64,000 bases of DNA from Dermanyssus gallinae (taxonomy: Eukaryota; Arthropoda; Arachnida; Mesostigmata; Dermanyssidae), in NCBI GenBank assembly GCA_003439945.1, contig QVRM01002189.1:2628501-2692500 (forward strand), given 5' to 3'. Shown piece by piece: positions 1-11,264 of this stretch. A model generated the notes under the pieces. That model made no database searches. It had not been told where the DNA came from and worked only from the letters and a program-made list of their open reading frames with translations. Numbering within the stretch: the first letter of the stretch is position 1; each line of letters begins with the position of its first letter. Made by a program: the position numbers and the translations under genes.

Positions 1-155
1 CGGAGGAGACACATAGGTGTGGGAGGGGGGGGCAAGCCCCACCGTCGCACATTTGTATTTAAAGGGGTCCGTCTATGAGGAAATGTGAAAAGCGGTCCCA
101 TGGATGTTAAATCCTGGCTGAGAGTCAGCCCAAAAAGTATTTTTTTTAGCCTTTG
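1..155 (+). repeat. SINE-A copy, 5' end cut by window edge
   Basis: This matches the 3' two thirds of a tRNA-derived SINE found repeatedly in the window. It has the stretch around the ACACATAGGTG motif, a decayed B-box region that has become a poly-G run, then the CGCACATTTGTATTTA and GGTCCGTCTATGA blocks and the TGGCTGAGAGTCAG end. It is followed by a T-rich tail. The A-box half lies outside the window. It is an old, diverged copy and has no protein-coding content. Confidence 0.75.
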
Positions 156-878
156 GATAATCATACGGCGCTGCAATTTAAGTTGCATTTATTTTAGCAG
201 TATAAAAATATATATATATATATATATATTTAGTTTGAGGTAGATTTGTTTTTACTGGGTTAGAGCCGATATGTTGAAATCTGCAGTACCTGCCTTATTG
301 GTTGAAACATCGTGTGCGTTTTTGGGCGCCTAACAGATTCGGGAAGTAACTAGCAGCTTGGCGCACCCTGAATCCCGACATCATTCATCAAAAAATATAT
401 TGCGTCGACGGTTATTTTTTACAAGAGGTTTTTGTTGCTGGAACAAGTTGTTGGGCGGAGGCATCAGTAAGGATCCGTATTTTTAGTTGAGAGTGAAGTC
501 TCGGCGTTGTTTGACGGACCTACTTACTATGACTATACAACTTTTGATACTTGACTACTATAATTTCAAATTTTCTGCTTCGAGTTTCCGTTACGCCTAA
601 CTATTTTGGTAACAAGCATTGTATGAGTACAGAGCAGCAAACTCGGAAGACCTTCATTTATTTGAATTAATTGACATATTTATCGATATAAAATTGCAGT
701 GTTGTCATTTTGGAGAAAAAAATTGTAACGAATTTTAAGAGATGCATTTCTTGAGGCTAAACTAAACTGCCCCCGATTTCTCTAAAGACAAGAATAGTCG
801 TCCTAGAAAACGCGTGTTGATTAAGTTAGCATCTGTAGCAAAAAAATCAGGACAACAACATTACTGACCAGTTACGGC

Positions 879-983
<105 letters not shown>

Positions 984-1780
984 TAGGAATGCACGCGGAA
1001 GCCAGAAAACGGAATAAATACGCTGGACTAGAAACAAGATATGTGTTTGTGTCTATTGCTATGGAGACACTAGGTACAATTACCAAGGGGACTGACGTAT
1101 TCCTTAAAGAATTAAGGAAGCGAATTCAGGAGGTCACGAACGATAGATGAGAGGGTCAATTCTTCAGTCAAGCGTTGTCTTTGGCGGCATCTACTTTAGG
1201 CGTCATGGAGTAAGGTAATTTTTAAAAAATGCAATCATACTTTCAGACCTCACAACTGTAACAATAATAATAATAATTCCTGATCAAAACCGGCCGGTAA
1301 TCCTACATATTGAACTATTTATAAATACATAAGTTCCTTCAGGGTTCTCCCTATCTATAATAATAATGACAATATTCTCCAAATCAATAGTACATTAAGG
1401 GCAGTTGATTGCGTGCGATAGCGACCTATTTTGTTGCCGTCCGCATCTACAGCCCACCCATTGATTCTGTGGCCATTGTAAAAGATCACTGCGCGTTTTT
1501 CGGTCACAGAGCCCTATGAGATATTGGCGTTTCTTAAGAGTGGACGACGACGTCCCTCCTATGATGCCTCAACAGCTGGGGCCAACTGCACGTCACTGGA
1601 GCCAGCGCGCTGTGAACCGCACCTCGTGGTTCAAGAAAGCGGCCTCGATGAGGCCTGCGCTTCAAGATGTCGTAAAGCAGGTGAACGCGCCACGCCTCGT
1701 GCGACCCGGCTGACGTTACTGCTGGACATGGGTCGTATGGAAGCAATGTTTGACTATGCGTTATCTAGTATAAGTATACA

Positions 1781-1925
1781 TGAGTGGCGGCGTGGTCTAG
1801 GGCACTAGTGCGCTAGTCATGGTTGTCATCTACTGGGGTGTGGCCGGTTCAATCCCTGTTGATGATCGAATTTTCTTTGAGCGATGCCCATTGCAAACAG
1901 ATGATAAACAACACCGCTGAGAGTC
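1781..1925 (+). repeat. SINE-B copy (second tRNA-like family)
   Basis: About 145 bases that recur, diverged, at 44569-44682. The head contains GGCGTGGTCTAGGGC (A-box-like) and GGCCGGTTCAATCCC, whose GGTTCAATCCC part fits a pol III B box. The body has GAGCGATGCCCATTG and GATGATAAAC blocks present in both copies. The tRNA-like promoter order suggests a SINE. The tail is not clearly defined. Confidence 0.6.
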
Positions 1926-2438
1926 ACGATGAGTTCCAAGTCCGTTGAGGACGGGAGAATGGTCTAGAGTTAAAAACAACCTTCTTAAAAAATGTTTAAT
2001 TCTGGTATCAGTATACATGACAGAAGCAGTTTGTTTGCCAGTATGCTGCTAGCTGACATTGCGTCTGTCGTACAAGCGTAGTCAATCCACCTATGTACTC
2101 TAATCGAATTTGTTGTGCGCAAGTCCCACACAGCGGACATACGTACATACACAAAGAAGCATACACATTGCGAGCGCAAGAAAAAATTGCTTCTATGGTC
2201 CGATATCGCCACGAACAGAAGAAATGACAGCTACATTAAGCAACGTCGGCGGCTGGATGACTCATTCGAAATGCACCCGATACCGAACTTACGCCCATCG
2301 AGATATCATTAGTAGACACTGTGCGTGTTCTACACAGTTGCATGCCGTATAGAATGCCAGCGGCGAGAAAATAAACATCGAAGGACCGGGACACAGAAAG
2401 TATGAGGCCTTATTAGTTTAATAATGAGATAATAGCAC

Positions 2439-2444
2439 TTTATT
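2439..2444 (-). terminator. Probable polyadenylation signal of the GST gene
   Basis: An AATAAA hexamer on the minus strand, about 130 bases downstream of the GST stop codon. The position is suitable for 3' end formation, but AATAAA is common in AT-rich DNA. Confidence 0.5.
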
Positions 2445-2574
2445 TCGGTTGGTCATGTTTAGGCGTGGTGTTGATAGCAACCACTGTACAGTGAAACGTC
2501 AAATCGAGACTCGGCGTCGATTGTTTCTAATTATGAACGAGGCAGTACTTCATGTTCATGGATGAGTAAAGGCT

Positions 2575-3279
2575 CTAGACAAGCGTGTCCAAGAACAAGT
2601 TACGCGCTCTAAAACGGTTTTCTCTTGTAGACGTCCTCCAGTAGCTTGCCATGTCTCCGTTGAATGGCCACTTGATACAGCGGTCGCTGTCGAGGTACTT
2701 CTTGAGCGTCGGCAGTGCCTCTATCCGTTCGACGAAGTCGGTCAGGTTCTTGAAGTCAGCGAAGCTGGCCTTGCTGAAGACGAGATGTATCGCGAACAGC
2801 TCGTACGCCAAGAAGTCGACGTAGGTCAGATGTTCGCCGGCGAAGTACGGCCGCTCGCCGAGGAAGTCACTGAACGCCTTGAGCAGGTCGGGCAGCTTCT
2901 TCTCGTACGCGTCGCGTTCATCGGCGAACGTCGGCGAATAGCAGAGCCGCACACAGGCCGCACGAAAATCGGTGAGCTGCTGCTCGACGAGATCGACGCG
3001 CCGCTTCTCCTCGCACGTCGTGCCGGCCAGATCGTACTTACGGCCCAAGTACCGAAGAATGGCCAGGCTCTGCGTGAGCTTCACGTCGCCGTCGATCAGG
3101 TAGGGCAGGTTGGGGAAATCCAGGCCGAGCGTGAACTTTTCGTCGAGCCACTGCGACGTGTCGAAGTCGGGCGCCGGCCCGCACGAGTACCTCTTGTCCT
3201 CGAAGTCCACCTCCTTGTAGGCGAGTACGTATCGGATCGACTGGCCCAGACCGCGGATGTCCCAGTATCCGAGCTTCAT
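2575..3279 (-). CDS. Mu-class glutathione S-transferase
   Basis: A 234-residue cytosolic GST that conjugates glutathione to electrophiles, a detoxification role. The frame is open further upstream, but the start is set at the ATG opening the family motif MKLGYWDIRG, where Tyr5 is the likely catalytic tyrosine. Residues about 33-60 carry the mu-loop region (FDTSQWLDEKF), followed by NLPYLIDGD and QSLAILRYL, the glutathione-contacting segments of the thioredoxin-like N-terminal domain. The all-helical C-terminal domain follows, with LPDLLKAFSDFLGERPYFAG and LTYVDFLAYE. Length and motif order are those of a full-length mu-class enzyme, so it is probably functional. There are no introns, which fits either a single-exon family member or an old retrocopy. 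It is on the same strand as SARDH, whose missing 3' exons should lie to its left or be absent, so this gene may sit inside a SARDH intron. Mu GSTs in arthropods are typical of Acari. Confidence 0.93.
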   Translation of the reverse strand: MKLGYWDIRGLGQSIRYVLAYKEVDFEDKRYSCGPAPDFDTSQWLDEKFTLGLDFPNLPYLIDGDVKLTQSLAILRYLGRKYDLAGTTCEEKRRVDLVEQQLTDFRAACVRLCYSPTFADERDAYEKKLPDLLKAFSDFLGERPYFAGEHLTYVDFLAYELFAIHLVFSKASFADFKNLTDFVERIEALPTLKKYLDSDRCIKWPFNGDMASYWRTSTRENRFRARNLFLDTLV

Positions 3280-4191
3280 CGTGTCGTGGCGGCAGCGGGT
3301 CGTGAAGACTCGAAGAGGTCGAAGAAGCACAAGAGTCGTGAAGCTGGCGGCGGCACCACTGCTGAGGACAGCGGTATCAATCAGCTCAGTAGCAGACACT
3401 GAGTGGGAACAGAGACAACTGCACCGCAACGTTCGCCTCACCTTGGACGTGAAGCTGAAGACTTGCTTGCTTGTCTATGTTATGCTTGCTGTCTCTTGCT
3501 GTTGAATCGTGTGTGGCCGTGTTCGAGCAGTCGGCGATGCGATTTAACCGGCACGAACGAGGGACGACGCTCTTTTCATCCGCTGGCAGCCGGCAGCCGG
3601 CTTCGTTGGTGAGGCGGCCGTGCGGCACCAAGATCGGCCAGATACCCCCGCCTGGCCGCCGCCCAGTCTGATTGGTGGTGGTGGTGGTGGTAGCCTCTGG
3701 GAGAGGGACTAGTCGCCGGCAACCAAAAGCAACCAACCAGCCAGCCAGCCAAGCAAACAAGCAAGCGAGCAAGCGGATAAACAAGCAGCAAGTTCGTGTG
3801 AGGCAAACGCATAGCGGCGTGGCGAGAGAAACCGATCCATCCCATCATCATCATCATTATTGTTGTTGTTATGATTATCATCATCACCACCACCACGTCA
3901 ACGCCGACACCGTCACCGTCATCGTCGACGCCTCCCGACCGTCCTATAGTGGTGACTAGTAAGTACATAACGGCATCGTGGAGCCGGTCTGATCTGGACT
4001 CGCGGGCGTCAGCCGCACGGTCACCCAGACAGACAGACAGGCAGACAGAAGACAACGACGACAACGACGACGACGCGGGTCGCTCCGCTTCCTCGTCCGA
4101 CCAGAGCGGCTACCGAGTCGTCCCGTTCAGTTGTCAGACTGCCCGCAGATGCGCTTTTTTTTGTTGTTGTTGTTGTTGTTGTTGTCGTTGT

Positions 4192-4240
<49 letters not shown>

Positions 4241-4775
4241 ATTGTTTTTGCTGTTGTTGTTAATGTTGTTGTTTTTGCCGGTGGCTGTTTGTCTTGTTGT
4301 TGGATTGTTGTTTTTGCCGCCGCTGCTGCTGCTGCTCTCGCTAGCTGCGGTCAACACCAAGTTCAGCGAAGACAGCATTAGTACGCTCAGAGAGGAGGGG
4401 GCCCACTGGATCGGCAGGGGATCATCGGGGATGGCGGCTGGGAAACCGCTACTTGATGCTCCCTATCGCTGTGCTGAGGCGAGCAGCTGAACAAGCACGT
4501 AGATCCGAGTATATCGAAGGCATACATAGTCGTACACATAGTACGCACGTTCATTTCGTGCATGTCGAAGGTATGCGCACTTTTTGGAGTTGGACAGAAT
4601 TGGACTAGGCACGTCCGATTGTGGTTACCAAAACCACGGTCATTCCTCACCATGCTGCGCCTTAACTAAAAACAATATCGTAGAAAAAATATATATATAT
4701 ATCGGGTTTCCTAGAAATATCTAAAAAACGACATAGGAAATTGTAAAAGTCATTTAAGCACATACTTTTTTTTCT
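3280..4775. other. GC-rich and low-complexity stretch upstream of the GST gene
   Basis: No gene supported. It contains the presumed GST 5' flank, CATCAT/ACC triplet runs near 3840-3900, CAGACAGA repeats near 4025-4050 and a long TTG/GTT tract. Open frames here on both strands are composed of repeat-derived Leu, Asn, His or Val runs and are rejected as genes. Confidence 0.55.
4158..4320. repeat. (TTG)n imperfect trinucleotide tract
   Basis: TTG/GTT repeats interrupted by GTC and ATG units and ending in a short CTG run. They read as poly-Leu, poly-Val or poly-Cys on plus and poly-Asn or poly-Gln on minus. There is no splice or start context that would make this a coding homopolymer. Confidence 0.9.
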
Positions 4776-5561
4776 AATGGAACATGGTCTCTGAGAGTCT
4801 TGTTTCGGAGAGTGATACTACTAAAATATATGACACTGGTATTATTGCCCGACATAGGAGCAGATAATGCGCGGTTGCAGAACAACCAGTTGCAGTACCG
4901 TCCACAGAATACTAAGAGCCAAGCCAAGCGAGATCCCGCATGTGATTCATCAGAGTGAACGCCAGAAGCGTTTCTCCATGAATATGTGGGCTGGAACGGT
5001 CAATAAGTACCTCATAGGCCCACACATACTCCCTAACAGGTTGGATGGAGAAGCATACCATGCATTCCTGAGTGAAAAAATTACCAGAGCTGTTGAAAGG
5101 CGTTCCAGAAGGTGTTCGCGAGAGCATGTAATGTGGTTCCAGCACCACGGAACGCCACCGCTCGCGTTAACAAGTTTCGATTTTTCCTTTGGGGTCACCG
5201 AAAGGCTCTCGTCTACAAGATTCCGGTCGAGTCACGTGAAGAGCTGGTCGTCAGGATAAACTCCGCTGGTGAGACCGTTCGAACAACGCCTAGCATATTT
5301 CAAGACGTCCAACAAAATATCTGCAGGCGCTACCAAATGTGTATAGTGGTTTGCGGAGGCACATTTAAGCAGCTACTGCAAGATAATAAATACTTGTGTG
5401 TGCTTCTCCAGCTATATTGAGTGATTTATCCGATAGAGTGGGTCATTTATGCTGTATTTTCTATACAGAGATACTGGCTGTCGGGCAACAACACCAGTAT
5501 CATGCATTTTAATAATGTCACTCTCACTCCAAAAAAGCCTTCTCAGGGACCATGTTCCATT
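4776..5561 (+). mobile_element. Decayed DDE transposon with ~84-bp terminal inverted repeats
   Basis: Inverted arms lie at about 4776-4858 and 5478-5561: AATGGAACATGGTCTCTGAG on the left pairs with CAGGGACCATGTTCCATT on the right. Between them is a broken transposase of the IS630/Tc1/mariner type. One frame has MWAGTVNKYLIGPHILP and HVMWFQHHGTPPLA, the segment with the second catalytic Asp region altered. Another frame has FFLWGHRKALVYKIPV and a C-terminal part, RINSAGETVRTTPSIF. Between these, the stretch that should carry the last acidic residue is deleted and frameshifted, so the copy is dead. The arms are shared with the MITE at 12415-13053. The similarity may extend outward to about 4690. 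Confidence 0.8.
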
Positions 5562-6377
5562 AAAAACTAAATTGAAAAAAGACAAATTTAAATTGAAACT
5601 ACAAACTATACAATGTAATTGTTTTTTTTTATCCGTCACAGCGCAGCGCGTTGAAGTGGAAGCGATCAAAGTCATTTTCTTATGGGCCGTATGCATGCTG
5701 CTCGACCAATGCTGCTGGATGGTTCTCGCTTTGCTTCGCTTCGATGGTATGATTGATTCGGTGGTCGATGATGGCTGTGATGTTCAACACGAACCACGCC
5801 ATTCACGATCTAATTGAAAATGGCCACGTCATCACCGAATCGGCGTGTTGGCGGTCGTTCAGCACACGCATAAATGTATATCTAGTACGTGCTAACTAAC
5901 GGCTTGTGTCCCTGTGATATGGGCCAGTTTCTGGACCGCGGCTCGACTTGCGATGAATAGTTGCTATCCTCAGCGGCATTGCGAGGCGGTAAGCGAAGGA
6001 CGAAGATGAAAAGTGGAAGAAAATAAAGCAAACCAAAACAGAAAGAGATCAAAACCATGAAGCGCGCCCCCTGAACATGCGCACGGACTACTTACTGTAT
6101 TGTATGGACGCGTGTGCAGGGCGGTTGCAGGCAAAGCTGCATGATATATTTGTATGCCTGACGACCGCTTAGCGCTACGAACCATCATCATTAGTAGCAT
6201 ACGGTCATCATTAGTAGCGGCATACGGTCTTTGCTGGTTCCCTCGGCTAGCCCGGAATCCCTTTGGGAGGAGGCCGCTTATAATGTATGAGCGAGAATTA
6301 TTTTATCCTGACAGCTTACTACGAGCCAGTCTTCGTGGCGGACAACAACAACAACGACAATGCAATCAATCAACGGG

Positions 6378-6408
<31 letters not shown>

Positions 6409-7963
6409 CATACACTCGTAATTCTCGGTTAGTGATCCGTAACAGATCTTTCACTAGCGTATGGCAAGTCATCATTCACTATTTATCAATAATCGTGGAC
6501 TACTGACTGAAGATGGCCTCTCGCAGAATGAATTTAGTCTTCCGTTGACCCGCTTACCCACCACGTATGACACGCGATGCCAACGAGGCTCAGAACGAGA
6601 AAGAAATGATTTTTCATCTTAGCTCATCCATTTTTGAGCGCACTCTGGCCGAGACGACTCCAGTGTTTCCATAACGAGGATAAACAAATTGATTAGAAAT
6701 AAGTGAAGTAAAGTAGAATTCCAAATTAATGTAAAATTGAAGCAAAAGCGAAATTGAAATTTAATGAAAAATGAAAACCGCTGAAATCTTTCCTTTCAGG
6801 TAGACGAATATAAGCTCTTCGAAAGCGATACGATACGAGTAAGGATGGATTACTGCTGGTGTTACTTACAGCTGCAAACTCCAAGTAAACAGCCGCTGAG
6901 GTGAGCAAGACATGTTATCGTTACGTACGGCGACATGCCGAGCCAAGACAGGCAGTTTTCTGACGGAACCGAGTGGCTACAGAACAAACATGTAACAGCT
7001 AACTCGCAAGTCATGCGCAGACCACGAATTTATAATCAAACTCAAGGCGACTGTAACGCCACCAGTGATCGTTCCTCCTCGGTAATGATTTTCGAGTTAT
7101 TGTGGCGAAAATTATACAAGTGCGAAGTTGTAATGCAGTTCCGCGTATGCCACACTAACATACAATCATCCGTCATTACCTATATTTTCCTTATAATCAT
7201 TCAGGCTACGTCGGCTACCGACAATCCAGTAAAAGTTTCAAGTAATGTTCAGCAAAACGATAAATATGTAGGCGCTACGAGAGCTGCACGCGTGGCAATC
7301 AGTGGGTCTGGACAAGACTGTTGAGGTTTTTACTTTTCAAGTTATGGCTGGACAGTCTCAAAGGATTAGTTCATTTATCAGATATTCTTTCCTTTGGTTC
7401 AATGGTACGTACATCTGAGATCAAATGAAACAATAACACAATGCATAATATTTAGTCAATATTCGTTTCTGGGCGAACACTCTCTTACTGGGTCGATTGC
7501 GCTCATTTGGAGAATAGCCAGAAAATGAAAATAGAGGTAGCGGAAGTATAGCAAGGACGAAGACGACGTCGACATTAAATCACTACAAACATGAAAGAAG
7601 AGTTTACACCAATTTTGTGTTACTAAATGAATGGTCCTCCAATTGGCAGCATTATAGACACACGTTAATATAGAATGGAAAACTACATTAAATGGAGGTA
7701 GAATTGCGCACGCCTATGAAGTGTGGCGTTCTACACATTTCGAAATAGTCCAGCATGGTGATAGCAGCATGAATAGTTTATTTACTAGGTATTTAGTGGA
7801 ATTTCTATAATATACGACACATATTTTGTGGTAGTAGTGCTCTCATAGTGCAGTACTTGCGCGTAGAATTCTCGCTACCCTCCTACTACACCGCCTTCTC
7901 CCGTAGTGTTTCGTGAAACGACAGGTGCTGCAATAAAATGTATCATAGGTATTACTGTCCCCG

Positions 7964-8137
7964 TCGAGCCGGTGGCGTGGGCATTCGCCTACGCCTCGCG
8001 ACCGGAGAAGACACATAGGTGCGCGGGTTTGAACCCCACCGTCGCACATTTGTATGTATGCGGTCCGTCTATAAAGCAATGCGAAAGGCAGTTCCGTGGA
8101 CGTTAAATCTGGGCTGAGGGTCAGACCGAAAAATGTA
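7964..8137 (+). repeat. SINE-A copy, full length
   Basis: A tRNA-derived SINE. It begins TCGAGCCGGTGGCGTGG (A-box region), then CCTCGCGACCGGAGAAGACA, then a clear pol III B box in GGGTTTGAACCCC. The tRNA-unrelated body follows, with GTCGCACATTTGTATGTA, GGTCCGTCTATAAAGCAATG and TTCCGTGGACGTTAAATC, ending in GGCTGAGGGTCAGACC. Other copies are at 1, 31295, 36883, 37060, 52715, 57773 and 58651. Confidence 0.85.
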
Positions 8138-8653
8138 ATTAAGTACTTTCCCCGTGTACGAGCAGCACATATTTGCCTGTTCGTATCTGTTTTTATGTTT
8201 TAATTTTTAACCTCTATTACCTCTACTCTACAATAGATCTGCGGCTTTCTTAAGACCACGCCTCGACCTCGACATTTAACGCGGGAACGCGGAAACGCGG
8301 CGTCTGTCCGGGGCACGTTGCTGAAGTGGTCCCATCCTACTCTACACGAGACAGAGAGAGAGAGTAATATTCCCAGCGGACACGTTCTCGAGAGACAATT
8401 ATCGCTCCACTTGCACCCTTAATTAAATGCCTAAGTTTATCTTACAAACCTCTACTTTGTTGCTTTCACAACCATGTTTCTAGACGCGCAATGCTTTCAC
8501 AACCACACGGCAATGCTACGATATCCATCGCTCTTCGGTGAACATACGCTGTATTCCCGATACCCCAATTGTATGTCTGACAAAGCACATTGTGTTAGAG
8601 GCATACCCCGAACAAGCACTCATTATAAAGTATCTGAATTCATGAGTTTAGCT

Positions 8654-8719
<66 letters not shown>
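8654..8719. repeat. (TA)n microsatellite
   Basis: An uninterrupted TA array of about 33 units. No flanking retroelement tail was recognised on either side. Confidence 0.97.
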
Positions 8720-8722
<3 letters not shown>

Positions 8723-9350
8723 GGTAATGTATTTATGCGTTACTAATGACTGGGGAATGACAATGAATTCAATTAACATATGGTTAACTATAGAGCATCA
8801 TTATTTAACGATAACACTAAAGCGGGCTGCTTAGCTCGTGCCAGGCTAGTCATTTGGGGTGACTGTATCTCTATGGAGACAGACGCACTATACTTGCGGC
8901 GTCAATGGAGATAATCATGAAAGTGGAAGTGATTCACAAGTGTATTTAGTTCCACCCTCTGATGAAACCCAATGAGCTATTTAGAGATCATAGCCGATCG
9001 AAGTTAACGAATATTTATATATATATATATATATATGCGCACTACTTCAAAACTCTACGCGCAAATAGGATGCACGTCACATCGTACCCTGCCTCGTCTT
9101 TAGGCGCGTACCAGGAAAGTCTAAGGGGCTCATGACTAATCGCACAATTATTCCTTCATTCATATATAAATAGCTTGGCCGAAAGGCGGTTAGTCGCTCT
9201 CAGCAGGGTCATAAGCCACGCACGCCACGTAATAACTGTAGTGGAGTGATGCCGGCTACGATTAGGATACCATTCTCCAGTATCACATTCGAGAAAGTGA
9301 GAAGATGAGCATGAGAAGAACATGATGGCGGCCTCGACATCGACAACAAT

Positions 9351-9445
9351 AACGACTACGGCAACAACCACAACAATAACAACTACGACAACAAACACAA
9401 CAACATCAACCTCATCATCATCATCATCATCAACAACAACAACAA
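9351..9445. repeat. CAA/TCA trinucleotide tract
   Basis: Imperfect ACAACA repeats merging into a TCATCA run. On minus they read as poly-Val and poly-Asp. There is no gene signal. Confidence 0.85.
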
Positions 9446-9745
9446 CCACAGCAACGTCATTTTCGTGAGCGTGTCTGTGGTGGCGGGCAATGCATTAACG
9501 TAGCGAGCGACTGGCTTTCGGCGCTAACTGTCAGTTCTGACAGCAGTTAGCTGCGTGGTCACCCGCCGCGCAGGGCCTCATAGCGGCAGCAACAGTTGCA
9601 TTTGAGACGCAGGAGCACAGCGGTAGCAGCAGCAGCGGCCCCATTGAGCGATAGAAACGATAGAACGAAAATACAGAGGCAAGCGGAGTAGTAGTAAAAC
9701 AATGAACGAAGCCAATGAACTAGCGCTGCTGTGGTCGGTTGTGAC

Positions 9746-9804
9746 AACAACAACAGCAACAACAACAACAACAACAACAGCAACAACAACAGCAACAGCA
9801 ACAG

Positions 9805-9835
<31 letters not shown>

Positions 9836-9856
9836 AACAATAACAACAACAACAAT
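9746..9856. repeat. CAA/CAG trinucleotide tract
   Basis: CAACAACAG repeats, open in all frames on plus as poly-Thr, poly-Asn or poly-Gln. The frames have no conserved flanks, so I treat this as low-complexity DNA rather than a coding polyglutamine. Confidence 0.85.
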
Positions 9857-10615
9857 TGTAGCGGCAGAAATAGCCGCAGCAGCACCGAGAGAGGCTGGCC
9901 GGTCTCGTCGGCATGAGGACGGTAATACGGCGTGCACGGCGTTCATGAGAACAGCAATACGAAAGCAAGCGAATCTCTCCCCTCGAATGCTCAGGGGTGA
10001 TTTGGAAGTGGAAGGGGGGGGGGGGGGGGGGCAGGCGATCGGGAGAGGTCGAAGCAGTGTATCGCCAGCGTGCTTCAGACTCGAACGGTGACTAACACAT
10101 ACGACGTGGGTGCGTCTGTGTGAGTGTCATCAACGTGAGGCACAGAGGCTTGAGAGAAACCGAGGCAACAATTTGTGGTGACGTTGTCCTATCCTCCCCC
10201 CCTATACGTCCACACATCTAAATATATGCATATATATATATATATATATATACATCATGTCAGTCGTAGAGGCCACAGTAACTCTATACATATGTTTATC
10301 CAACCGCGGAGCACAACCACCGAGTATAAAGAGGCAACTTTGATATAAGCATGTCATCAAAGCATAACATGGAAAAGAACAAATATTGTCGGCGTATAAG
10401 TTCTCCCACGAAATCAAACGAGGGTTCACTGCTCCGTTTTTGTCTGGTAAGTTCGGACAATGCTTATGGAAGCCTCTGCATGCCATGTCACTGACTATGG
10501 CGCATGATGATCCAAATTGATGAAACATGCTCATGTGATGAATCTGACCGATCCGGTGATCATTTTAGTCGTTGCCTTTTTACCCTATGCATTTTAATTC
10601 AATGTAGATGTTACA

Positions 10616-10662
10616 ATACATCCGAAAGTTACTTAATGACTTTAAAACACTTTCGGATGTAT
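10616..10662. repeat. Perfect 14-bp hairpin
   Basis: ATACATCCGAAAGT pairs with ACTTTCGGATGTAT around a 19-base loop. It could be a MITE remnant or a footprint. No transcript context is visible. Confidence 0.7.
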
Positions 10663-11264
10663 CGTACAATCCATGAAAATGTTTTGTCTGGGAAATGGAA
10701 AAAATCGCCATTTACCGCCAATTATTCACACCCGCGTGTAAACACAGACATATGTTTGCGTATTTCGCATTCAGTTTATGTCTGGGTGCACAACAGAACT
10801 ATTATCCCTGGTGTTCGATGTTGACTGCCCCAAAATACATCATTATGCATCTTGAGATTGTTTTGTAAGTTACAAGAGACTGCTGTATTAGAAGCCAAAA
10901 TGCACAACGAATGGGATACATGGAATAAACTTACCTTTTTCGATAGACAGAGATTCGAGGGCTCGGTAACCGCCATTTCTTATGCCAAATTTCTCACCGG
11001 CTCGCATAATCGTTCTGTAACACAACATCAGCAGCATAGTATTCACTGGCATATTATGCTAGAAATCTGATATTATGCAAGCATAGCACTCTAACACAAA
11101 CATAAGTTATTTTCAATAGATTAGACGTATTCTGAAATGAGAGAACAGGGGAACATCGTCTCATCTTGCCCTTATTAAACACTTAAACAATCTTAGCTCA
11201 ACATTGCAAGTTCGGAAAACTTGGCCTGCGCGAACAAATCGGTTAACTTAACAGGTTTGGCTAC

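Larger units (their letters stand above)
5562..11264. other. Long gene-free interval
   Basis: I looked here in particular for the missing 3' exons of SARDH on the minus strand and saw none. The interval holds a full SINE-A copy (7964-8137), a (TA)n array at 8654-8719 and shorter ones near 6378, 9014 and 10226, CAA tracts, a poly-G run near 10015-10030 and a hairpin at 10616-10662. A 129-codon frame at 6935-7324 has no recognisable domain. Confidence 0.6.

Noticed and set aside
2785..3402. 205-codon plus frame opposite the GST gene
   Set aside because: Antisense shadow of a GC-rich coding exon. The minus frame has all GST motifs.
3576..4064. 162-codon minus frame with Met, Ile and Thr runs
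   Set aside because: Built from ATG/CAT repeats and cysteine-poor filler; no family resemblance and it overlaps repeat tracts.
4131..4490. Long Leu-rich or Asn-rich open frames over the TTG tract
   Set aside because: They exist only because the trinucleotide repeat has no stop. No conserved flanks, and all frames are open.
6935..7324. 129-codon plus frame
   Set aside because: Starts at ATG but has no recognisable domain, splice context or codon pattern.
9559..10091. Poly-Thr, poly-Asn and poly-Leu frames
   Set aside because: Repeat-derived on both strands. No start context or domain.
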